13,197 nucleotides of DNA from Pedosphaera sp. GTDB taxonomy: Bacteria; Verrucomicrobiota; Verrucomicrobiia; Limisphaerales; UBA9464. The notes below the pieces were generated by a model. The model was not told where the DNA came from, searched no databases, and saw only the letters and a program-made list of their open reading frames with translations. The DNA is taken from positions 1 to 13,197 of the forward strand of contig SIAZ01000087.1 in NCBI GenBank assembly GCA_009695405.1, given 5' to 3'. The first letter of the stretch is position 1. Each line of letters begins with the position of its first letter. Positions 1 to 6,763 of the stretch are shown here, in pieces. The position numbers and the translations under genes are program-made.

Positions 1-5
1 AGCTT

Positions 6-26
6 ACCCAGTTGTTGCGACTGGGT
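6..26. terminator. Hairpin downstream of the T2SS operon, possible terminator
   Basis: A perfect 7-bp inverted repeat, ACCCAGT / ACTGGGT, is separated by a 7-nt loop. It lies about 160 nt past the last stop codon of the operon. No clear T-tract follows it on the minus strand, so it could be a factor-dependent terminator, a 3'-end stabilising hairpin or another element. Confidence 0.3.
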
Positions 27-78
27 CCCGCTGTTTAAATTGTCAGGTGTATTCACCAACGTAGGGCAACATTTTCAG

Positions 79-103
79 CGGCTTATGTCTAGCCGTTTCT
101 TTT
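79..103 (+). terminator. Weak intrinsic-terminator-like hairpin read on the plus strand
   Basis: A 5-bp stem, CGGCT / AGCCG, with a 7-nt loop is followed on the plus strand by TTTCTTTT. It would suit a transcript entering from the left of the window and facing the operon end-to-end. The stem is short, so this is a weak call. Confidence 0.25.
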
Positions 104-186
104 ACCCCCTTTCCATCGGCCCTTTCCAGCCACCAGCCAAACGCCCTGGAGTTTGCCCCAGCGAACGAAGAAGAGCGGGGCGCTGA

Positions 187-1446
187 TTATTTAATCTTCT
201 TAACTGGGAGTTGCTCTAGGTAACGGTTGAGTTCCTGTTCGGTAGAAGCATTGGTCAGCATTTGAGAACGTTCCCTAATTCCGTTGCCGAGACTGGCCAA
301 TTGGGTGGGAGCTTCCACGATATAAGGAGTCAGAAAGATAAGTAGTTCGGTCTTGGAAGTGCTTTTCTGCTTTGATTTGAAGAGGTTCCCTAAATAGGGG
401 ATATCACCGAGCAGAGGCACTTTGTTGTCTGCGTCTGATTTGGTATCAGAGATCAACCCTCCTATAACCACTGTCTTGGAATGAGGAGTAACAACGACCG
501 TATCGGCAGAGCGTATGTTGATATAGGGAGCCGACACGTCTTGGGAAAGAGACTGACGTTCGGTGGGAGAAACCGAGGAAATAGACGGTTGAACAATCAT
601 TTCAACTTGGCCATTCGCTCCGATGAAAGGAGTCACATTCAGGATAATCCCAATGTCGGAGTAAGTGACATTAATAATTGGAATAGAGTTATTGCCGGCT
701 GCGCTGTAGCTGATACCACTGGGAAGCGGTACCTTTTGTCCGACGATAATCTTCGCTAACTGACCGTCTCGAGCGATGATAGAAGGTCGGGAGAGAATCT
801 GAGCTTTGCCCGACTTGGCAACAGCGCGAAGAGTGGCCTGAAAGTCGGCTCCTGCGATCTGATAGAGACCGCCGCTTCCGGTGCCACCACCGCCTGGGGT
901 GAGAGCCGTGGAGATAGGTTGACCGAGAGAATTGACATTGGTGGCGACGCTATTGAGACCAGAAAGACCAAAGACGGATCCAGCTCCAGTTGCGACGCCA
1001 TTACCGACATTATTTTTTGCCCAACCCCCTTCCACACCGATGTCAGAGGAATTATTTCTTTGAACCTCGACGAACACCACGTTGATCAGCACTTGAGGCT
1101 TTGGGGTGTCTAGGTTGGAGATGACGTTACTGATTTGCAGGTTCGTATCGGCATCGGTGATAATGATGAGATTATGGGTTTGTGGATCGACGGTGATAGT
1201 GGCCGTACCAACGGTACCATTGTTATTATACTGAGACGAGGAGGCCCCAGAGGATCCTGAACGATTACCGCCTTGGCCGCCGCCGAAACCTCCAAAGCCA
1301 CCAAACCCACCAAAGCCGCCGCCTTGCCCCCCGCCGCGTTGTTGAGCGCAAAGGGGTGAAGAGAGAGCGAGTATCAAGCTGCCGGTGAGGAGAAGTGAGA
1401 TCAAAGATCTAGGGCTGCACCGAAAAGTAAAAATGAGTCTATTCAT
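187..1446 (-). CDS. gspD: Secretin C-terminal half: second half of N3 plus secretin domain (split GspD)
   Basis: This 419-aa protein is the outer-membrane channel half of a type II secretin. Residues 1-34 form a clear Sec signal peptide with a basic start, a long Leu/Ile core and a likely cut after Ala34. Residues 35-80 are Gly/Phe/Ser-rich with repeated GGF units. Residues 80-113 match the second half of an N3 ring domain (ATITVDPQTHNLIIITDAD), leading into PKPQVLINVVFVEV. The secretin domain spans about 117-376, with VGQKVPLP near 235 and the family signature VPLLGDIPYLGNLFKS near 343, followed by ELLIFLTP. N0, N1, N2 and the first part of N3 are missing here and lie in the preceding gene. 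The start is 25 nt after that gene's stop, with no evident Shine-Dalgarno site and an in-frame TAG 9 nt upstream. The C-terminal tail (380-419) has a short helix, and I see no recognisable pilotin-binding domain. Confidence 0.93.
   Translation of the reverse strand: MNRLIFTFRCSPRSLISLLLTGSLILALSSPLCAQQRGGGQGGGFGGFGGFGGFGGGQGGNRSGSSGASSSQYNNNGTVGTATITVDPQTHNLIIITDADTNLQISNVISNLDTPKPQVLINVVFVEVQRNNSSDIGVEGGWAKNNVGNGVATGAGSVFGLSGLNSVATNVNSLGQPISTALTPGGGGTGSGGLYQIAGADFQATLRAVAKSGKAQILSRPSIIARDGQLAKIIVGQKVPLPSGISYSAAGNNSIPIINVTYSDIGIILNVTPFIGANGQVEMIVQPSISSVSPTERQSLSQDVSAPYINIRSADTVVVTPHSKTVVIGGLISDTKSDADNKVPLLGDIPYLGNLFKSKQKSTSKTELLIFLTPYIVEAPTQLASLGNGIRERSQMLTNASTEQELNRYLEQLPVKKIK
1281..1326 (-). 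repeat. Gly-Gly-Phe tandem repeat in the secretin C-half
   Basis: Imperfect 9-bp units (plus strand CCAAAGCCA, CCAAACCCA, CCAAAGCCG) encode repeated GGF just after the signal peptide of the second secretin gene. The segment corresponds to the flexible loop that in an unsplit secretin would interrupt N3. Confidence 0.6.
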
Positions 1447-1471
1447 AAAAATCTAGAGTGAAGCTATTGGA
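1447..1471 (-). other. Spacer between the two secretin genes, closed in all three frames
   Basis: Read on the minus strand, the upstream gene ends with TGA at 1474-1472. The spacer then holds TAG at 1466-1464 (third frame) and TAG at 1455-1453 (frame of the downstream gene). Every forward frame is therefore stopped before the downstream ATG. No AGGAG-like ribosome site is seen before the ATG at 1446; the final bases are T-rich. Confidence 0.8.
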
Positions 1472-2851
1472 TCAGAAAAGGTTGCCGCCACCACTGCCGC
1501 CTCGCGAACTGGAACCGCCGAAGGTCGAAGTCGATCCACCGTTAACTGTGCCGCTACTGCTGCTGGAATTGTTTTGTTGGCGTTGCATCAGAGCACTGTT
1601 TTGTTGCGATGAAGAGCTGCTGGTACTGCCTCGGCTATTGTTGCCTTGGAACATATTTTGTAAGACTTGGGCTGCCTGCTGAGGATCTCCGTTCTCCATG
1701 TGGTACACGTAGACTTTCTGATCGCGTGCCGAAGTGACATCCAGTTCTTGTACCATCCCAGCGATCTGGCTCATGAGATCTTTGGAAGCGGTGACGATGA
1801 CCGACGAGGTGCGAGAATCCGCCACGGAGATGACTTGAGAGGCCTTACGGATCCGGTCGTTGTCACTGGCGCCGCCCCCGCCGGCACGGCCCCCTCCGCC
1901 GCCACGACCTCCACCTCCACCTCCACCTCCACCTCCACCTCCACCGAAGGCTGCTGCCATTGCTGCAAAACCGCCCCCGCCACCGGGGTTACCCCCACCC
2001 CCAAAGCGGACCGGAGATTGCGCCGCGTTATTTCCACCCGAAGAAGAACTAGAAAAGAGACTACCCAGCAAGGTAGCGACATCGGAAGGATTAGCATGTT
2101 TCAGGCGAAAAACCCGAATTTCAGTCTCGGATTGTGCGCTGGTATCGATGGCGCAGATGATTTCCACTAGGTGCCTGATATTCGATTGAGTGTCAGTCAT
2201 CACGATGGAATTGCCCGCGGCATTCGCCACGAAAGTGGCTTGAGCAGACACAAAAATAGAAAGGTCTTTAGCGAGTTGCTCCGCCTCGACATAGCGGATG
2301 GGAATGATCTGGGTCACCAATTGCTCATTGGAGGGAATCTGATTCGGATCATTGCTAATCTTAACCGGAATATTTCGACTCTTGGCGGTCGTACGTTCGA
2401 TAATAGTGAGAGTGCGACCGTCGCGGATGGCTGCATAACCGTTCTTATTAAGAACCGAGTTAATCAGATCAACCGCCTCATTCCGATTGATCGGTTGAGC
2501 ACTCAAAACACTAACCAACCCCTTCACTTCTGTTTCTAGAACGATGATAAAACCGGCTGCCTCGCTGAGATGAGTGAGAACTTGGCCCAGAGGTGCATTT
2601 TTAAAATTGAGTCGGATTTCGTCTGGGTTGCCTGAGAGAGGTTGCTGAGTTTGGGTGGCTTCAACGACGTCGACAGGGGGCGTTCGTGTGGGTGTCGAGG
2701 AGAGGTTGGATGACTCGGTTGTTGTGGCCGTTTTAGACTCCGCTGTGAGAGTCGTTTCGGTCTCGTTTTTTTTGTCGTTTTGGGCTGAGACCGAGGCGAT
2801 GAGGCCTACGGCATAGGCGGTGGTAAAAATCCGGGTTAATACTGGGTTCAT
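1472..2851 (-). CDS. gspD: Secretin N-terminal half: N0, N1, N2 and first half of N3 (split GspD)
   Basis: This 459-aa exported protein carries the periplasmic ring domains of a type II secretin but no channel domain. A signal peptide ends near Ala23 (SVSA/QN). N0 (STN-like) lies at about 78-152, N1 at about 178-236 and N2 at about 245-372. N2 is interrupted by a Gly/Ser/Asn insert (about 267-330) that includes 13 consecutive glycines. The first strand and helix of N3 occupy 378-402 (KVYVYHMENGDPQQAAQVLQ). The protein then ends in a Ser/Gly/Gln-rich tail closing with NLF and TGA. Canonical GspD proteins are about 650-750 aa and continue from here into the rest of N3 and the secretin domain, which is found in the next gene. 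The start overlaps the GspC-like stop (ATGA) and has a good AGGAG site 5 nt upstream. In GspC-containing systems, N0 normally contacts GspC. Confidence 0.9.
   Translation of the reverse strand: MNPVLTRIFTTAYAVGLIASVSAQNDKKNETETTLTAESKTATTTESSNLSSTPTRTPPVDVVEATQTQQPLSGNPDEIRLNFKNAPLGQVLTHLSEAAGFIIVLETEVKGLVSVLSAQPINRNEAVDLINSVLNKNGYAAIRDGRTLTIIERTTAKSRNIPVKISNDPNQIPSNEQLVTQIIPIRYVEAEQLAKDLSIFVSAQATFVANAAGNSIVMTDTQSNIRHLVEIICAIDTSAQSETEIRVFRLKHANPSDVATLLGSLFSSSSSGGNNAAQSPVRFGGGGNPGGGGGFAAMAAAFGGGGGGGGGGGGGRGGGGGRAGGGGASDNDRIRKASQVISVADSRTSSVIVTASKDLMSQIAGMVQELDVTSARDQKVYVYHMENGDPQQAAQVLQNMFQGNNSRGSTSSSSSQQNSALMQRQQNNSSSSSGTVNGGSTSTFGGSSSRGGSGGGNLF
1911..1945 (-). repeat. Hexanucleotide tandem repeat encoding poly-glycine
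   Basis: On the plus strand the hexamer CCACCT is repeated five times and followed by a partial unit. On the coding strand each unit is two glycine codons. It lies within the Gly-rich insert of the N2 domain. Each gained or lost unit would change the protein by two residues without a frameshift, so the linker can vary in length by slippage. Confidence 0.85.
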
Positions 2852-3414
2852 TTCGACTCCTGTTCGCGTTTCTGCATGAGTTTTTTGAGAATATCGGAGG
2901 CGTCGCCTCCAGTAGATGATGTGGCCTCTGTTTTTTCCGAAGTAACCGTTGCCGACAAAACAGAAGCATCGACGGGTTCCGCGTTTTCTAATCGCAACGA
3001 GTTTCCGATTTCGAGAGAGATAATCGGTCCATTAGTCGCCTGAAGACGAACCCGATTTGGTTCGATAGCCAAAAGAGTATATCCGGCGATTAGCGCATTA
3101 GTTTTCAGTGTTTTGCGGTAGGTGTCAGTGGGGCCGTCGAAGAAAGCAAAGCGGCCCTTGGGATAGTCTATTGTACCGACGAGAGTCAGCGTGGGTTGCA
3201 CGGTGCTGCGCGGGCGTTCCACGGGGCGTCGTACTTCCCCAAGGATATGTGCACGGCGATCTGGGTTAAAAATATTACGTTCAGCAATAAAACTAGCGAA
3301 GGAAGAAGGCGCTGGTTGAGCGGTGTTATTGGTCTCTGCAGCGCGATTGATGGGGGCTGTTAGTAGGCCAAGAAAAACACCAACAGCGAGAGATTTAAAG
3401 GGAAGCCAAGTCAT
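2848..3414 (-). CDS. gspC: GspC-like inner-membrane/periplasmic linker protein
   Basis: This 188-aa protein resembles the HR-domain part of GspC/PilP proteins, which link the inner-membrane platform to the secretin N0 domain. One hydrophobic N-terminal segment (about 8-21) acts as a membrane anchor or signal peptide; NRA/AE near 25 would be an acceptable cleavage site. A conserved-looking FASFIAERNIFNPDRR stretch (39-54) is followed by a small beta-rich HR domain at about 74-143 (LTLVGTIDYPKG, then AGYTLLAIEPNRVRLQ). The tail has a short charged helix (DILKKLMQKREQ, about 174-185). There is no PDZ domain, unlike classical GspC (about 270-300 aa). It starts by ATGA overlap with gspM and ends by ATGA overlap with the N-terminal secretin gene. 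Assignment rests on the HR-like pattern and its position next to the secretin. Confidence 0.72.
   Translation of the reverse strand: MTWLPFKSLAVGVFLGLLTAPINRAAETNNTAQPAPSSFASFIAERNIFNPDRRAHILGEVRRPVERPRSTVQPTLTLVGTIDYPKGRFAFFDGPTDTYRKTLKTNALIAGYTLLAIEPNRVRLQATNGPIISLEIGNSLRLENAEPVDASVLSATVTSEKTEATSSTGGDASDILKKLMQKREQESK
2857..2861 (-). promoter_or_regulatory. Strong ribosome binding site of the N-terminal secretin gene
   Basis: AGGAG on the minus strand sits 5 nt before the ATG at 2851. It contrasts with the second secretin gene, where no such site is visible. Confidence 0.65.
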
Positions 3415-3947
3415 GGTTTAGTGGCTGGAGTGAGAGTGAGACCGCTAACCTGCAGTCCAAGAGACAAGCGTTGCCCTGTTTTGTCGCGGTTAACCAGTTG
3501 AACGGAGTTCAGTCGAAGGCCCAGTGGGCTGCTTTCGATGCGGTAAAGGAAGTCGCCTAAAGTAGCGAGAGTGCCGACAGCTTCGATCCGCGTATTCAAG
3601 GTGGAGTACGCGTCTGAATCGGACTTCCACTGTGGAAGAGTATCGGTCACTTCGGCACGACTCGCGCGCGACCAAGCATTGAAAGAACTAAGAATTTTTT
3701 GTTCAGCGAGTGACGTATTCGAAGGCAAAGAATTGGTGCGCATGAAGTCCCAGCGAATCCGGATATCGGTTTCACGTTTAACTAAGGTTTCGCCTTCATG
3801 AACTTGCTTGCGAAGGGTGACAATCCGTTGAGAACGAGTCGACCACCACTGACCGAGAGGGCCGATAATTAAGAGGTCGGTTGCGTAAAGTCCGGCAGCA
3901 GCGATCGCTAGGATCATCAGGATTTGTTGTCGATTACGGTGCATCAT
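3411..3947 (-). CDS. gspM: GspM/PilO-like inner-membrane assembly protein
   Basis: This is a bitopic inner-membrane protein of the GspM/PilO type, about 178 aa, which pairs with GspL to anchor the assembly ATPase. A short cytoplasmic start is followed by one membrane helix (ILMILAIAAAGLYATDLLII, about 8-27). A helical/coiled-coil stretch follows, then a compact alpha/beta C-terminal domain (TLGDFLYRIESSPLGLRLNSV) resembling the ferredoxin-like fold of the family. I prefer the ATG at 3947 because it overlaps the gspL stop as ATGA and has AGGAG 4 nt upstream. An in-frame ATG at 3968 would add seven residues and a 25-nt overlap, and a second ATG follows directly at 3944. Sequence conservation in this family is low, so the call leans on topology and on its place between gspL and the GspC-like gene. 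Confidence 0.78.
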   Translation of the reverse strand: MMHRNRQQILMILAIAAAGLYATDLLIIGPLGQWWSTRSQRIVTLRKQVHEGETLVKRETDIRIRWDFMRTNSLPSNTSLAEQKILSSFNAWSRASRAEVTDTLPQWKSDSDAYSTLNTRIEAVGTLATLGDFLYRIESSPLGLRLNSVQLVNRDKTGQRLSLGLQVSGLTLTPATKP

Positions 3948-5392
3948 TGGGCTCCTGACGGTTTCCATTGGAATCCGAAAGTGAATTGAATGGGGGAATT
4001 TCCACGGATCTGATCACGGTGCAGTGCTAGAACTCCTGGGACCCCGTTGAGTGTCTCGATCATACGCAGGAATGTGGCGCTATCTCGTGCCACTCCGGAA
4101 CACGTTACCTGAGAGCTATCACGAATATCGATACTCGTGGCGGTAACCGAACCATCCTGAGGAAAAACGACACTGAGTTCACGGATGACCCCTAAGTTAG
4201 ATATATTATCATCGAACCAAGGGCGGTACTGGCGAATCTGTTGCTGCATCGTTTCTAATTCCGCGACCTTAGTGGCGATGCGGGACCAGCGTGAGTTTAG
4301 AAGAGCGAGCTGGATTTGTTGATAGAGGAGTGCTCCGCTGAGAAGGGCCACAAAGGCTGCAGCCAGAGCTCCGGCTGACTGAAGCCGTCCAGTTGAATAC
4401 TTGGCGACTAGTTGACTGATCCAAGTTGGTTTCGGCGGTAAGAATTCGAACGTGAAAGAAAGCCCGTTGAGAAAGCGCAATGCCAGAGCCGTTGGAGCCG
4501 TAAGAGCTTTTCCTGAGAGGGATCCATCGGCCGATGGGGCCGTGTCGGAAGATATCAGCACTTCTGAAACCAAGCCCAGAGCTAGGATTCGGTCGGCGAG
4601 GTGGGCCGCTAAAGGTCCCGCAACATCGTCCGATCCGATAATGCGTACCCGCTTGATTGAGGGGAGTAAACTTGCGGGGAGTTGTCCAAGCGTGACACGG
4701 ATTTCGCGAGCGACGACTTCAGGGATAGGAAGTTGTCGTGAGCCATCCTCGGTGAATGAGCCTTCGATTGTCCGCAAGGCAGCCACGCCTCCACCTGCAG
4801 TGATCTGAAGAGTGAGATGATCGCCCTCAATCAACAAGGCGAGGCCCTCATTGGAGGGGTCGCTAGGAGGTTGGACCTGAGTGAGACCAACGGTTATAGC
4901 GACAGGTTTGAGGCGGGCAACAGCGAGAGCCTGTTCTAACCAAGCGGCATGAGCAGTGGAGACAGCCCCAAGGGTGACGTGATTTCTACCATTAGGCAAA
5001 GCGCAGCGAGAGTCTGAAATACGAAGGCTCGATGTATCAGAAGAAAAGCAACGTTCGGCCTCCAATTGAAGGAGTCCAGTGGCATCGGCCTCGGGAAGGT
5101 TAGGCATTTCAGTGCGACCGGTTAACACCCAGCGATCTGGGATTGCCACCACGCAATGACGTCCGCGAATGCCCGCTGAATCGAGAACTGCCCGCAGTTC
5201 GGTACCCAAGTCAACGGGCGAAGCCGGATGAAGGGCTGAGGTGAGCGGAACAGAAAGGGATCGGATTACTTGAACCTGCCCCCCGATGCGTTGGGCTAAA
5301 GAGAGGCGCAACTTGCCGGAATCAAGGCAAATACCAAGAATGGAAGAGGGGCGCTTGCGCCGCCCGAAATGAATTGAGACGACTTTGTTCAT
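3944..5392 (-). CDS. gspL: GspL-like (PilM-PilN-type) platform protein
   Basis: This 482-aa protein is expected to recruit GspE to the inner membrane. The N-terminal cytoplasmic part (about 15-315) has an actin-like/PilM-type pattern: ILGICLDSGKLRLSLAQ, a VVAIPDRWVLTGR strand around 81-93 and the EMPNLPEADATGLLQLEAE segment around 95-113. A single membrane helix follows (about 338-358), then a coiled-coil stretch (about 365-390). The periplasmic C-terminal domain (395-478) is PilN/GspL-like, with SVTATSIDIRDSSQVTCSG and the pattern ATFLRMIETLNGVPGV. Length and domain order fit GspL, and equally a PilM-PilN fusion, since the families share this architecture. It overlaps gspK by ATGA at its start and gspM by ATGA at its end. 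Confidence 0.85.
   Translation of the reverse strand: MNKVVSIHFGRRKRPSSILGICLDSGKLRLSLAQRIGGQVQVIRSLSVPLTSALHPASPVDLGTELRAVLDSAGIRGRHCVVAIPDRWVLTGRTEMPNLPEADATGLLQLEAERCFSSDTSSLRISDSRCALPNGRNHVTLGAVSTAHAAWLEQALAVARLKPVAITVGLTQVQPPSDPSNEGLALLIEGDHLTLQITAGGGVAALRTIEGSFTEDGSRQLPIPEVVAREIRVTLGQLPASLLPSIKRVRIIGSDDVAGPLAAHLADRILALGLVSEVLISSDTAPSADGSLSGKALTAPTALALRFLNGLSFTFEFLPPKPTWISQLVAKYSTGRLQSAGALAAAFVALLSGALLYQQIQLALLNSRWSRIATKVAELETMQQQIRQYRPWFDDNISNLGVIRELSVVFPQDGSVTATSIDIRDSSQVTCSGVARDSATFLRMIETLNGVPGVLALHRDQIRGNSPIQFTFGFQWKPSGAQ
3952..3956 (-). promoter_or_regulatory. Ribosome binding site deciding the gspM start
   Basis: AGGAG on the minus strand lies 4 nt before the ATG at 3947 and 7 nt before the ATG at 3944. 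It would lie inside the gene if the upstream ATG at 3968 were used, so it favours the shorter protein. Confidence 0.55.
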
Positions 5393-6762
5393 GGAGAAGT
5401 TCCGACTAGAAGAGATTCGCGCACCGTATCACCCAACGCCCAACCCAAGTGGCTAAGATCTTGGCGATGGATAATTTTTGGGGAGCCATCAGAAAGATCA
5501 AAAACGAAGTGAACACGGCGATAGCCCCGACCAAAGGGTCCAACCGCTGCGATATCTGCCGAATATTGAAAACTGCGAGTGGTGAGCCAGTCGCGTCCGG
5601 CGAGAGCTGTAACGACCGGATGACTCAATCCGAGAGCGGTAACAAACCAAGCAATTGAACCGATAGAAGTCAGATTGCGTTGGCGATATTCGATGAGTGT
5701 TTCTGACGCGGACAGGGCCGTTTGTTCATTGACTCCAGCTCCCATAAAAAGGGCAGTCAAGACCGGTTCTGGGGCTGAATTTATATTCACCCGGCCGTAA
5801 CTAAAACTGTTGGTCGTTACTCCCAATTCACTGGCGATTTTTTCGAAATCATCACTGCTGAGGCCACTGTTTAGATAAAATTGCAAGGGACTGCGGAGGT
5901 TGGGAGTGCTGCCGCCTCGGAAACCAAGTTGATTGAGGAGTTGAGTGGCGCGCGAGGAACCAAATGCTTCCTCCAATAAGCCCTGCAATTCAGTGCGTGA
6001 GTTGATGTTCGTTAAGGTGGTGCCGTCTGCGTGGAAGTTAGGCTCCCGACTGTAGACAGTCACATATTCCAGTAAGCCGGGGGAGTAGGTCCTGCCAGCA
6101 GCTAAGGTCTTCTCCACGGAATCTTGTACCCCATTGCGATTGAGATCATCGCCATCCAAATCAGGCAAAGTCATGCCTCGGATCAGACGCAATTCATCGA
6201 CACTTTCAAAGGGGCCATGCTTGGAGAAATATCCCAACGACTCGTAGTTAAGCATCAACGCGCTATTGGTGCTGCGCCAATCGAGAATGCCTTCTGCCAA
6301 GTCACCAGACATCGAAGGGAGACACAACAAAACGTTCGTATATGAGCAATTGAGATTTAGTTTACTGGCTTCGTCGACCAGTCCGAACACCGGTTGACTC
6401 GGCGGACTGGATCGATTTGCCAGAGGTTGACGTCCGATGATCCAGGCACGTGCGGAACCAATAGCGATATCCTCACAACGGAAAAGAGAATTGGTGGTCA
6501 TCACCCCGTTGGTGGAAAGGGTGGTTAAGGCCCAAGAAACATAACGTGCCGCACCCTCGATTGCATGTTCAGCGGCTAACCCAGAGGTCCGATTGTCTGC
6601 TGCTCGCAACTCAAGGGACATGGCATCTGCAAAGTAAAGAGCGATTGAAACCAATCCGATAGACATCCAGAGAACTAAAATTAAGACAGAGCCCCGCTGA
6701 GCGGATTTGCGCTGTTGACCTCGATGTGAGTCTTTCGAGTGGATGAGAGGTATGGGCGTCAT
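5389..6762 (-). CDS. gspK: GspK minor pseudopilin (tip protein)
   Basis: The chosen product is 457 aa and begins MTPIPLIHSKD, one base after the gspJ stop. The reading frame stays open upstream to 6981, but that would place 73 unrelated residues before the prepilin leader and overlap gspJ deeply. A type III leader ends RG/SVLILVLW, with cleavage after Gly24. Glu at position +5 is absent, as is usual for GspK. Further hallmarks are FGLVDEASKLNLN (about 126-138) and FESVDELRLIRGM, followed by an acidic calcium-loop-like DLDGDDLNRNGVQD (201-214). GRVNINSAPEPVL (323-335) forms part of the helical-bundle region. In characterised T2SS, GspK caps the pseudopilus with GspI and GspJ and binds calcium. 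It overlaps gspL by ATGA. Confidence 0.92.
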   Translation of the reverse strand: MTPIPLIHSKDSHRGQQRKSAQRGSVLILVLWMSIGLVSIALYFADAMSLELRAADNRTSGLAAEHAIEGAARYVSWALTTLSTNGVMTTNSLFRCEDIAIGSARAWIIGRQPLANRSSPPSQPVFGLVDEASKLNLNCSYTNVLLCLPSMSGDLAEGILDWRSTNSALMLNYESLGYFSKHGPFESVDELRLIRGMTLPDLDGDDLNRNGVQDSVEKTLAAGRTYSPGLLEYVTVYSREPNFHADGTTLTNINSRTELQGLLEEAFGSSRATQLLNQLGFRGGSTPNLRSPLQFYLNSGLSSDDFEKIASELGVTTNSFSYGRVNINSAPEPVLTALFMGAGVNEQTALSASETLIEYRQRNLTSIGSIAWFVTALGLSHPVVTALAGRDWLTTRSFQYSADIAAVGPFGRGYRRVHFVFDLSDGSPKIIHRQDLSHLGWALGDTVRESLLVGTSP

Positions 6763-6763
6763 T

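Larger units (their letters stand above)
1..186. other. Non-coding region downstream of the secretin gene
   Basis: I see no convincing gene in this stretch beyond the end of the operon. It contains two short perfect inverted repeats, listed separately. It may include the 3' flank of a gene that lies outside the window. Confidence 0.5.

Noticed and set aside
1384..1446. Lipoprotein signal on the secretin C-half, because Cys lies at residue 33
   Set aside because: The residues before the cysteine (SSPL) do not fit a lipobox, which needs a small residue at -1. Signal peptidase I cleavage after Ala34 is more likely.
1667..2170. Plus-strand 167-aa ORF with Thr/Ser repeats
   Set aside because: It is the antisense shadow of the same low-complexity region, with no domain and no upstream context.
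1860..2189. Plus-strand ORF rich in proline opposite the N-terminal secretin gene
   Set aside because: It is the antisense reading of the poly-glycine repeat. It has no recognisable domain and the minus-strand gene is certain.
187..2851. Secretin break as a sequencing or assembly frameshift
   Set aside because: All three frames are stopped in the gap and the second gene starts with its own signal peptide, which a frameshift error would not produce.
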